In this document: one piece after another, positions 1 through 6,053 of the stretch | Numbering within the stretch: position 1 is the stretch's first letter | How the letters are laid out: each line of letters starts with the position of its first letter | Source of the DNA: CAZDUS01 sp964609375 | GTDB lineage: Bacteria; Verrucomicrobiota; Kiritimatiellia; CAIKKV01; CAITUY01 | Assembly (NCBI GenBank): GCA_964609375.1 | Contig: CAZSSA010000074.1 | Span: 1-11,989, forward strand | Length of the DNA: 11,989 bases | Direction: 5' to 3' | Notes under the pieces: model-generated | The model's input: the letters and a program-made list of their open reading frames with translations, nothing else | Told to the model about the DNA's origin: nothing | Database searches by the model: none | Position numbers and translations under genes: made by a program

Positions 1-98
1 GTCGCCCCCCGCGCGGGGGCGTGGATTGAAACTTTATCACGCCGTCACTGTACCAGCCGCATTGCAGTCGCCCCCCGCGCGGGGGCGTGGATTGAAAC
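1..98 (+). CRISPR. 3' end of a type I-C-like CRISPR array (two repeats, one spacer)
   Basis: Two identical 32-bp repeats (1-32 and 67-98) flank one 34-bp spacer (33-66). Each repeat starts GTCGCCCCCC and ends GTGGATTGAAAC. It can fold a 7-bp stem (repeat bases 3-9 with 15-21) around a CGCGC loop, leaving the GATTGAAAC-type 3' handle. Length, stem and handle match repeats of type I-C (Cas5d-processed) systems. With the handle at the 3' end on the plus strand, transcription would run left to right, so the leader and more repeats lie before base 1. No repeat follows at the expected position near 133, so 67-98 is the terminal repeat. No cas gene is in the window. Confidence 0.93.
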
Positions 99-140
99 TA
101 CGGTGCAGCCAAGCATGATGCATGACGGCACCCGCATATC

Positions 141-378
141 TTAGCCGGAACGATTTAGTTCAAGGCGCCGAACTGGCACTGCACACGCGCAGTCTATTGA
201 TAAGCCATGACTTGCATTCTGGTGGAAGCATTGCAATGCAGATGGATCCGATCACTGAAAGGTGGACGCCGCCGTCCCGGCGGCGTTGAGCGTCAGGAGT
301 GCCCGACGGGTGCCTGATGCCGCCGGGACGGCGGCATCCACCTGCGGAATATCAAAGGAACTGAATCGTTCCGGCTTA
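141..378. repeat. 238-bp element bounded by 21-bp imperfect inverted repeats
   Basis: The left end TTAGCCGGAACGATTTAGTTC (141-161, written here without its last base pair context) and the right end (358-378) are reverse complements at 19 of 21 positions. The interior has no ORF and contains a strong hairpin. The layout resembles a miniature inverted-repeat element. No target-site duplication was recognised next to either end, and no transposase is nearby, so the mobile nature is inferred from shape alone. Confidence 0.45.
261..342. repeat. REP-like long inverted repeat
   Basis: Arms of about 24 bp (261-284 and 319-342) pair with one mismatch. They begin GGTGGA and carry a GCCGCCGTCCCGGCGGC core. 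Each core is also self-complementary (GCCGCC and GGCGGC around GTCCC), so each half could form its own small hairpin. The pair is therefore laid out like two head-to-head REP palindromes (a BIME). A shorter inner pair, GCGTCAGG and CCTGATGC, adds to the stem. There is no T-run on either side to suggest a terminator. Confidence 0.6.
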
Positions 379-405
379 GAGGCGTCCCTGCCGCAGGTCG
401 CCTCT
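378..405. repeat. Hairpin upstream of vapBC
   Basis: AGAGGCG (378-384) pairs with CGCCTCT (399-405). An inner CCTG/CAGG stem closes around CCG. No T-run follows, so this is not a typical intrinsic terminator. It abuts the right inverted repeat of the 141-378 element. Confidence 0.4.
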
Positions 406-472
406 ATGTCACTGACGCCTTAATTTGCAAATGCCCTTTTCTTTGTCACCGCGATAAAGTATTGTTAGCAAC

Positions 473-718
473 ATGAAGACAACCATAGATATACCTGATG
501 CTCTCATGGCGCGTTGCAAGAAGGTGATCAGCCAACAACACATGACGTTTCGCAGTCTTGTGGAAGAGGGGCTTGACCGGGTATTGGAAGAACGTGTCCA
601 CCGTAAACCGTTCAAATTGCGGGCTGTTCAATTTCGAGGGGGAGGGTTCCTGCCTGGATTTAACGAGGCGGACTGGGATCGGATCCGGGATGCGGCATAT
701 GAAGGGAGAGGCGGATGA
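473..718 (+). CDS. vapB: VapB-type antitoxin
   Basis: This 81-residue protein is the likely antitoxin of a type II toxin-antitoxin pair. It would bind and block the adjacent PIN-domain RNase and repress its own promoter. Residues 1-40 show the pattern of short VapB DNA-binding modules: a strand starting MKTTIDIPDAL, then helices including TFRSLVEEGLDRVL. The C-terminal half (about 50-81, with FLPGFNEADWDRIRDAAYEG) is the part expected to wrap the toxin. The ATG at 473 has no clear Shine-Dalgarno sequence. A short dyad TGTT-AGC-AACA (463-473) overlaps the start and might be an operator, but its arms are only 4 bp. The stop overlaps the vapC start by 4 bp (ATGA), indicating translational coupling. 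The family call rests on length, the N-terminal pattern and the partner gene. Confidence 0.85.
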   Translation: MKTTIDIPDALMARCKKVISQQHMTFRSLVEEGLDRVLEERVHRKPFKLRAVQFRGGGFLPGFNEADWDRIRDAAYEGRGG

Positions 719-1155
719 TTGCGGTCGATACGAATATTCTTGTTGCGTTTCACCGTACTGAATACGCCCATCACGATGCGGCGGTCAAGGTCATCACGTC
801 GCTGGCGGAAGGTTCTGAAGTGTGGGCCATTCCCTGGCCTTGCATCCACGAATTTACCGCCGTGGTGACAAATGGGCGTATATTTTCAAAACCAACCGAG
901 CCTTCTGTTGCAGTGGATACGGTTGATGCCCTGGTGGAATCCCCGGTGCTTCGCATGCTTGGAGAAGGGCCGGGGTACTGGAATGCCTTGCGCAGTCTCA
1001 TCCTCAAGGGGAAAATTACGGGAGCCCGAGTGCATGACGCTAGAATCGCCGCGATCTGCCTCGAACACCGTGTTCGTTGTCTCTGGACCGCGGATCGTGA
1101 TTTCACGCGATTCCCGGCACTGAAATGTCGCAATCCGCTGACCTCGAACGACTGA
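715..1155 (+). CDS. vapC: VapC-type PIN-domain toxin (ribonuclease)
   Basis: This 146-residue PIN-domain protein is probably a Mg2+-dependent endoribonuclease that acts as the toxin of the pair. The acidic active-site residues are visible: D5 in MIAVDTNILV, E46 in CIHEFTAVV, D108 in VHDARIAA, and D127 (with D129) in TADRDFTRF. Length and spacing are normal for VapC, and the gene looks intact. The start codon lies inside the vapB stop (ATGA overlap). It runs convergently into murC-murB with only 22 bp between stops. A TA pair directly beside a CRISPR array is a common accessory arrangement. The RNA target cannot be read from the sequence. Confidence 0.92.
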   Translation: MIAVDTNILVAFHRTEYAHHDAAVKVITSLAEGSEVWAIPWPCIHEFTAVVTNGRIFSKPTEPSVAVDTVDALVESPVLRMLGEGPGYWNALRSLILKGKITGARVHDARIAAICLEHRVRCLWTADRDFTRFPALKCRNPLTSND

Positions 1156-1159
1156 TGTG

Positions 1160-1193
1160 GGTCCCTGTTGAGAGCGGTCAGGACCAGATTTCG
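1160..1193 (+). terminator. Weak candidate terminator between convergent vapC and murC-murB
   Basis: GGTCC-TG (1160-1167, with one bulged C) pairs with CAGGACC (1179-1185) around an 11-base loop. A modest T-containing tract (AGATTTCGATTT) follows on the plus strand. The right arm lies inside the end of the murC-murB coding sequence. The T-run is broken, so this is a weak intrinsic terminator at best. Confidence 0.22.
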
Positions 1194-3505
1194 ATTTCGG
1201 TTTCCAGGTGGATATTGAATTGACGCTGAACGGTGGCGCGGGCGATTTCGAGGACGGCCAGAACATCCGATGCCTTGGCGTCCTGGCCGGCGATAATAAC
1301 GTTGGCGTGGCGGTCGGCAATGGCAGCGCCACCAATCGTGAAGCCTTTGAGTCCGGCTTGCTCAATCAGGCGCCCGGCATGGTCGCCCGGCGGATTCTTG
1401 AATACCGAACCGGCGGAGTGGATCCCTTTCATCCAGGTGCGGCGACCGGCATAGTCGGTCCGGAGTTGATGGATGCCTTGAGCATCGCCGGGCCGAACAC
1501 CTAGCCCGACCTGGGTGATGACCAGATCGCGAAGCGCGGGACAGCGGCGGTAGTCGTAGTCCAGTTCGGAGCGGCGAAAGGTGACGTCCTTGCCTTCGGT
1601 GTTCAGGCCGCGAACCCAGACGATACGGTCGCCGATGGCCTGTTCCCAGGCCCCGGCGTTGCCCCGGGCGGCGCCGCCCACGGTGCCGGGGATGCTTTCC
1701 AGAAACTCCAGACCGGAGAGGGCTTGTCCCTCCGCCCAGGCGAGAAGGCGGGGGATGGGGACAGAGGCGCCGGCGGTGATGACTCCATCTTCATGACGGA
1801 GGGTGTGGAATTCATTGCCGGTCAAGCGGGCAACGACGCCCCTGACGCCGAGATCGCTGACCAGAATATTGCTGCCGCCACCAAGGATGCGGAAGGGGAT
1901 GCCTTTGGAGTGTGTCCAGAGGAGGACCTTGGCGAGGTCACGTCCATTCCCCATTTCCATCCAGACATCGGCGTTGCCGCCGACGGCGAAGGTGGTCTTG
2001 AGTCCCAGCCGCTCGTGGCCGCGAACCACGGTTGACTCAAGGTCGGCAGTGCGGATGATTTCGCCGACGAGACTGGGCAGTTCGTCCACGCGGGTTTTAA
2101 GCAGATCATCGCGCGCCCACAGGGCAATGCGCTCGACATCACCGGCGCCGATGACGAGGAATACATCGCCCAGGCGTAATTGGCTGCGGTGGTATTCCCA
2201 GGCCTGCCGCAAGGAGGTTGCCACGGAGACGGGGGTGCGGTTGTCGCGGCGGCAATGGGCATAGAGATCCCACACGGTTCCGCCGGGGAGGGGGGGCTCG
2301 GAGGCGGCGTAGACAGGGGTTAGAACGATTTCGGATAGACCCCGGAAGGAGGAGGGGAAGTCGGGGCCGAGGGCTTGCGTGCGCGTGTAGCGGTGGGGTT
2401 GGAAGACACCCAGGAGGCGCGGGCGGTGCAGGTGTTCGGCCGCCCGGACGAGGGCGGTGATTTCGGAGGGGTGATGGGCGTAGTCCGAGATGACGACGAC
2501 ATCGTCCCGGTTCAGGAGGCGGTCGAACCGTCGGCGGGGGAGGGACACACGGGCGATGGCGTCGCGTATCTGGTCGAAGGCGAGGCCCTGTTCGAGGCAG
2601 ACGGCAATGCAGGCGAGGGCATTGAGAACATTGTGGCGGCCGGGGGCAGGGACGGTGAAGGTGCCGAGTCGTTCGCTCCCGCGGAACAGGAGGCACTCCG
2701 TGCTGGACGCCAGTTCCTTGAAGAGTTCGGCGCGGAGGAAGGCACCGGGCTTCAGGCCGTAACCGATAGCGGTGTTGTGTCCGGCGCAAAGTCGGGAGGC
2801 GCGCGGATCGTCGGCGCAATAGATGACCCGCTGGCGGGTATTGTGGATGAACGTCTGGAAGCAGGCTTCGAAGGCGTCCACGTTGGCAAAGTGTTCCATG
2901 TGGTCGAATTCGATGTTGGTGACGACGGCGATATCGGGATGGTAGAGGGTGAGGGTTCCATCGGATTCGTCGGCTTCGACGACGATGGTGTTGCCGATTC
3001 CGGCGCGGGCGATCCCGCCGAGGGGAGTGACTTCGCCGCCGATGCAGAAGGAGGGGTTGAGGCCGGCGGTGGTGAGGGCCTGGGCGATGAAGGAGGAGGT
3101 GGTGGTTTTGCCGTGAGTGCCTGAGATGGCGATGGAGATGGAGCCTTCCAGGAGGGCGGGGAGAAGTTCGCCGCGCCGGATGACGGGTAATCCCCTGGCG
3201 TGTGCGGCGACGATGTCGGGGGCGGATTCCGGAACGGCGGTGCTGCGGACCACAAAGGCGACATCGTCTGTCAGGTGGGATGGTGAATGGCCTTCGACGA
3301 CGGAGATGTGGCGTTCGCGCAACCAGCCGGCGAGCTTGTTGATCATGAGGTCACAGCCACTCACGGTGAATCCGCGGCGCTGGAGGAGGATGGCGAGGCC
3401 GGCCATGCCCACGCCGCAAATGCCGGCCATGTGGACGTGGCCGGTGCCGCGAGCGATCAAGTCGCGTGCGGTTGATGTTGGGGTGCCGGGCGATGGACTG
3501 TTCAT
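1178..3505 (-). CDS. Fused MurC-MurB: UDP-MurNAc--L-alanine ligase / UDP-GlcNAc-enolpyruvate reductase
   Basis: One 775-residue protein joins two cytoplasmic peptidoglycan precursor enzymes. The N-terminal ~470 residues are MurC, which adds L-Ala to UDP-MurNAc using ATP. Visible motifs are GVGMAG (~31), the P-loop GTHGKTTT (~129), EADESDGT (~177), NIEFDHMEHF, RHNVLNAL (~290), DYAHHP (~341) and QPHRYTR (~369). Residues ~475-775 are MurB, the FAD/NADPH reductase that makes UDP-MurNAc. Its motifs are GGGSNILVSD (~542), FLESIPGTVGGA (~601), SAGSVFKNP with the proton-donor Ser at ~700, and a terminal LETEIEIW. The domains run MurC then MurB, although MurB acts first in the pathway. I use the ATG at 3505; an in-frame TTG at 3523 would add six residues. 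Neither has a good Shine-Dalgarno sequence. Upstream is a C/T-rich leader (on the coding strand). Confidence 0.95.
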   Translation of the reverse strand: MNSPSPGTPTSTARDLIARGTGHVHMAGICGVGMAGLAILLQRRGFTVSGCDLMINKLAGWLRERHISVVEGHSPSHLTDDVAFVVRSTAVPESAPDIVAAHARGLPVIRRGELLPALLEGSISIAISGTHGKTTTSSFIAQALTTAGLNPSFCIGGEVTPLGGIARAGIGNTIVVEADESDGTLTLYHPDIAVVTNIEFDHMEHFANVDAFEACFQTFIHNTRQRVIYCADDPRASRLCAGHNTAIGYGLKPGAFLRAELFKELASSTECLLFRGSERLGTFTVPAPGRHNVLNALACIAVCLEQGLAFDQIRDAIARVSLPRRRFDRLLNRDDVVVISDYAHHPSEITALVRAAEHLHRPRLLGVFQPHRYTRTQALGPDFPSSFRGLSEIVLTPVYAASEPPLPGGTVWDLYAHCRRDNRTPVSVATSLRQAWEYHRSQLRLGDVFLVIGAGDVERIALWARDDLLKTRVDELPSLVGEIIRTADLESTVVRGHERLGLKTTFAVGGNADVWMEMGNGRDLAKVLLWTHSKGIPFRILGGGSNILVSDLGVRGVVARLTGNEFHTLRHEDGVITAGASVPIPRLLAWAEGQALSGLEFLESIPGTVGGAARGNAGAWEQAIGDRIVWVRGLNTEGKDVTFRRSELDYDYRRCPALRDLVITQVGLGVRPGDAQGIHQLRTDYAGRRTWMKGIHSAGSVFKNPPGDHAGRLIEQAGLKGFTIGGAAIADRHANVIIAGQDAKASDVLAVLEIARATVQRQFNIHLETEIEIWS

Positions 3506-3529
3506 TGGGCGCGAATCTATCAAAGGAGC

Positions 3530-3657
3530 GGGGGGGGAGGGAAGGGGGGAAAAGAGGGGAAGGGGGGGGGAGGGGGGGGTTCAGGGTTCAGGGTTCAGGG
3601 TTCGGGGTTCAGGAAAGGGGGGGAGGAAGGGGGGAAAAGAGGGGAAGGGGGAGGGAG
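3530..3657. repeat. G-rich homopurine tract with duplicated block and GGTTCAG heptamers
   Basis: Plus-strand bases 3530-3579 and 3611-3657 are unbroken purine runs. A 26-bp block starting GAAGGGGGGAAAAGAGGGG occurs identically at 3541-3566 and 3626-3651, 85 bp apart. Similarity extends leftwards with a 1-bp indel. Between the copies lie five tandem 7-bp units (3578-3612): GGTTCAG three times, GGTTCGG, then GGTTCAG. The many G-runs could form G-quadruplex or triplex DNA. The tract fills most of the spacer upstream of murC-murB, whose leader RNA would be C/T-rich. Confidence 0.85.
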
Positions 3658-3716
3658 TGGGGGGACTCTTTATTGTGGGAGGCATGCGATTTGCCTGCAG
3701 TTGGTGTGAACCCAAA

Positions 3717-4808
3717 TCAATCCTGGATAATTTTAGTGAGAAGGGTGGACAGTTCGGTGTCCGGATGGCGACTGGTCCAGCGTTCCAGGCGGGCGTGTTG
3801 AGAGGCTTGGATCTTTGCTCGTAACGAGGGGTTGGTCAGGGTTTGGTGGATGAGGGTGGCGAGTTCATCGGGGGTGAGGTCATTGTAGAGAATTCCGGCG
3901 CCGTCCATGGCTTCCGGGGTTCCCCCTGTCTCGCGGGCAATGACGGGAAGTCCGTGGGCCATGGCTTCGATCAACGGCAGGCAGTATCCCTCGTGGGCGC
4001 TGGCACAGACGAAGACGTGCGAGGCGCGGTAGCAGGCTTCGAGTCCGGATTCCAGTGCGTATCCCTCGAAACAAACGTGGGTCAACATGCGTTCGGCGGC
4101 GAGGCGGCGGAGGGCGGTGTAGTAGCGCGGGCAACTGCGTTCGGAGCCGACGAGGATGAGGCGGGAGAAGGGGTTGTAGCGGTGCTGGTAACGTTCGAAG
4201 GCGAGGATGAGGTCCTCGATGCGTTTGTTGGGGGCGATACGTCCGACAAAGAGCAGATTGGTGAGGGGACCGCTGTAGCGTTGGAGGATGGCAGGGTCGG
4301 GAGCGATGGCGGCGCGGGTTGGGGAGGGGATGAGGGGGAGGACGAAGACCTTGCGGGCTCCTGCTTCACGGGCCTCGGCGGCATTGTATTCCGAGGCGGC
4401 AAGGACGGCTTCGGCCTTGGAGAGGACGTGCGGGAGGTCGCGGCGTGCGGCGCGCAGGCTGGCGGCGAGGGTGTCGTCATAGCCATCGAAGCATTCGCCG
4501 GGAGTGATATTGTGGTAGCGGATCAGGCGGCGTGCGGGGGTGGAATGGAAGAAGTGGGTGGCAGGGGATTGTCCGCCGTAATGATAGATCAGGAAGTCGG
4601 ACGGTGAACCGGAGTGGTGGGTCATGGGGTGGCAGAGGGTGGGCATGCCTGGGCCGATGCGGTTGGGAACGACGACGATGTCGGAGGGGTGGCCCAGTTG
4701 GCGGAGGACGTGTTGCAGGCCGAGGGCATCGAGGGAGGTGGCGTCGCCTTCGGCGAAGCCGGCGAGGAGTTGGTCGATTCGGGTGGACCTTGGAAATATG
4801 CGGCTCAC
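3717..4808 (-). CDS. GT4-family glycosyltransferase
   Basis: This 363-residue GT-B glycosyltransferase probably transfers a sugar from a nucleotide donor to a surface polysaccharide or glycan; donor and acceptor are unknown. The N-terminal domain starts IDQLLAGFAEGDATS and includes RYHNITP. The C-terminal donor domain has FVGRIAPNKRIEDL (~187-200), the EX7E motif in HEGYCLPLIEAMAHG (E273, E281) and a GGTPEAM loop. I start it at the GTG at 4808, preceded by GGAGGG with 10-base spacing. A longer frame from an ATG at 4913 would add 35 low-complexity residues and overlap the upstream gene. It follows the coiled-coil gene in the same direction with a 61-bp gap. It resembles the glycosyltransferase at 9382-10455 in the N-terminal GDA(I/T)S region, HNITP, APNK(K/R)IED and EHEG/AHEG segments, so the two are paralogues. 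Confidence 0.88.
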   Translation of the reverse strand: MSRIFPRSTRIDQLLAGFAEGDATSLDALGLQHVLRQLGHPSDIVVVPNRIGPGMPTLCHPMTHHSGSPSDFLIYHYGGQSPATHFFHSTPARRLIRYHNITPGECFDGYDDTLAASLRAARRDLPHVLSKAEAVLAASEYNAAEAREAGARKVFVLPLIPSPTRAAIAPDPAILQRYSGPLTNLLFVGRIAPNKRIEDLILAFERYQHRYNPFSRLILVGSERSCPRYYTALRRLAAERMLTHVCFEGYALESGLEACYRASHVFVCASAHEGYCLPLIEAMAHGLPVIARETGGTPEAMDGAGILYNDLTPDELATLIHQTLTNPSLRAKIQASQHARLERWTSRHPDTELSTLLTKIIQD

Positions 4809-4869
4809 CGGAGGTTCGCCCTCCAGAAGAAGGGAGAGGGAGGAATTTGTTGAATGGGAGGGGAAGGGG

Positions 4870-5283
4870 TCATGGGGCGGGCGGGGAGGGGTCCCGTTTT
4901 TCCAAGGCGGCAAGGCGTTTGGAGAGGCGGTTAAGATCGTGCTGGTATTCGGCGCGGAGGAATTCCAAGGCGGCGGCGGTTTGTGTGTTGATGGCGCTTT
5001 GTTGGAAGGCCATGTGGTCGTGCTGGTAGCGCAGCAGTTTCCAGAGGAAGCGGCGGATGGCGCCTTGGAGGCGGCCCAGGGGACCGGGGCGGGTGGATGG
5101 GGTTAAGGTGGAGGTGTGCAAGCCGCTTTCGGTGCGCAGTTTGGAGAGGAGGCGGGAAAGATATTCCGCCTCATTGCGTGCCTGGAGCAGCAGGGCGGCG
5201 GGGTCGGTGGCCGGGGGGTGTGTGTCTGTTCCGGGGAGTATATCCTGTGTGCGATCCTCTCCGGCTATTTTGATGTGCTTCAT
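4870..5283 (-). CDS. Short helical/coiled-coil protein of unknown function
   Basis: This 137-residue protein shows no catalytic motif that I recognise. Residues 1-28 are polar and proline-containing. Two helical stretches follow (about 30-52 and 70-130), separated by a Thr/Pro/Ser-rich link. The second contains GRLQGAIRRFLWKLLRYQHD and then FQQSAINTQTAAALEFL, ending in a heptad-like RLSKRLAALEKR coiled coil. From memory, the basic amphipathic segment plus FxxAxNxxxAxALE pattern resembles linkers next to glycosyltransferase or methyltransferase domains in O-antigen-type proteins. I infer a partner role for the next gene, a GT4 enzyme. The ATG overlaps the stop of the membrane protein gene by 4 bp (ATGA on the minus strand), so the two are probably translationally coupled. 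Confidence 0.72.
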   Translation of the reverse strand: MKHIKIAGEDRTQDILPGTDTHPPATDPAALLLQARNEAEYLSRLLSKLRTESGLHTSTLTPSTRPGPLGRLQGAIRRFLWKLLRYQHDHMAFQQSAINTQTAAALEFLRAEYQHDLNRLSKRLAALEKRDPSPPAP

Positions 5284-5972
5284 GGCGAGGGTTGGTCTCC
5301 AAGACGTTCAGAGATGGGCACCCTTAACAGGAGCAGTGAGCAGGCGAGGAAGGCGACGGCGCCGAGGCATTCGCTGCTTTCCTCGATTAGCATTCGCGTG
5401 GACTTGGTCATCAGCGGGGTATAGCGCAATAGATCATCCATGACGAAGCCCATTCCCAGGCAGACGGTGGCCACGACCAGCATGCCGATGCTGGCATCGC
5501 CTGTGCGCAAGAGACGCCAGAAGCGGGTGCGCATGAGGAACGGCGGAGCAAGGATGGCGCCGAGGATGATGAGAGCGACGACGATGCAGGTTAGTTTATG
5601 GAGGATGTGGACGTGGGGATCCAGAAGCCAGTCGATGCGGAAGCGAATGCCAAACTGGCCGATGACGACGGGATTGAGAAGGAAATGGGCGTCGACTTCG
5701 CGTAGAGCGGCAAGGCAGGCGGTGAGGGCGATCCAGAAAGAGACAAGGCGATCGGTTCGGCTGGGCCAACGCCGGTAAGCGGCGGCGGCGGCGAAGGCGC
5801 TGAGGAGCCAGAGGGCCACGGACAGGTTTTCCAAGGGGCCGAATTCCTTGTACAGCATATCGGGTTTTTGGATGATGGTGGCGGCCAGGGTGATGGCAAT
5901 AATCAGGATTAACCCGATTATTCCGCTCAAGGCGAGGTAGATGAAGGGGCGGGACAGGATGTTCGATTGCAT
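5280..5972 (-). CDS. Six-helix integral membrane protein of unknown function
   Basis: This 230-residue protein has about six predicted membrane helices (roughly 10-33, 47-66, 74-92, 125-147, 160-178, 198-217) and no cleavable signal. Charged or polar residues sit at helix ends: GPLENLS (E48), LREVDAHF (E92, D94, H96), DPHVHILHK (H120, H122, H125) and EESSEC (E197, E198, E201). Such a Glu/Asp/His set could bind a metal or lipid head group, but that is speculation. The GPLE...REVDxHF pattern recalls uncharacterised small membrane proteins near polysaccharide genes. The start is supported by GGAG 7 bases upstream of the ATG. It is the first gene of the minus-strand group ending with murC-murB and is transcribed divergently from purN. 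Confidence 0.8.
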   Translation of the reverse strand: MQSNILSRPFIYLALSGIIGLILIIAITLAATIIQKPDMLYKEFGPLENLSVALWLLSAFAAAAAYRRWPSRTDRLVSFWIALTACLAALREVDAHFLLNPVVIGQFGIRFRIDWLLDPHVHILHKLTCIVVALIILGAILAPPFLMRTRFWRLLRTGDASIGMLVVATVCLGMGFVMDDLLRYTPLMTKSTRMLIEESSECLGAVAFLACSLLLLRVPISERLGDQPSP

Positions 5973-6000
5973 AATGGTGCTCCAGATTCAATTAGGGTCC

Positions 6001-6030
6001 AATACAACACTGGGACTTGTTATCCGTCAA
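6001..6030 (-). promoter_or_regulatory. Candidate sigma-70-type promoter for the membrane protein operon
   Basis: On the minus strand, TTGACG (6030-6025, 5 of 6 to consensus) is followed after 18 bp by TGTATT (6006-6001, 4 of 6). This gives a leader of about 20-30 bases before the ATG at 5972. The -35 hexamer lies inside the spacer of the opposing purN promoter, so the two promoters would compete. Confidence 0.35.
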
Positions 6031-6045
6031 GGCCCCATTTATGAT
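6017..6045 (+). promoter_or_regulatory. Sigma-70-type promoter for purN
   Basis: TTGTTA (6017-6022) and TATGAT (6040-6045, 5 of 6 to consensus) are separated by exactly 17 bp. A start site 6-8 bases past the -10 would fall at about 6052, two bases before the purN ATG at 6054. This predicts a leaderless or near-leaderless transcript, consistent with the absence of a Shine-Dalgarno sequence there. Confidence 0.55.
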
Positions 6046-6053
6046 GCGCGGAT

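Larger units (their letters stand above)
99..472. other. Non-coding stretch with nested inverted repeats between CRISPR array and vapBC
   Basis: No convincing gene is present in these 374 bases. They hold an outer pair of 21-bp imperfect inverted repeats (141-161 and 358-378), a long hairpin at 261-342, and a further hairpin at 378-405. The promoter of vapBC should lie in the last ~70 bases, but no strong -35/-10 pair is visible. TTGTCA at 443-448 is the best -35-like hexamer and lacks a good -10 at 17 bp. Confidence 0.7.

Noticed and set aside
99..166. A possible third CRISPR repeat after the second spacer position
   Set aside because: No GTGGATTGAAAC-like or GTCGCCCC-like sequence occurs at the expected distance, so the array ends at 98.
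886..1365. Minus-strand frame opposite vapC and the end of murB
   Set aside because: It overlaps two well-supported genes and shows no motif.
2375..3124. Long plus-strand frame of 249 codons opposite murC
   Set aside because: It is antisense to clear MurC motifs, and its product is a Gly/Glu/Val-rich shadow typical of high-GC reverse frames.
3680..3696. Hairpin AGGCA/TGCCT just past the first glycosyltransferase stop as a terminator
   Set aside because: The stem is only 5 bp, and no T-run follows on the minus strand.
3117..3824. Plus-strand frame of 235 codons across the start of murC-murB and the G-rich spacer
   Set aside because: It runs antisense to murC and the end of the glycosyltransferase and reads through G-run repeats (RGGEGG...), with no domain signal.
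3843..4607. Plus-strand frame of 254 codons opposite the first glycosyltransferase
   Set aside because: It is antisense to a gene with intact GT4 motifs, and the product is low-complexity Gly/Glu.
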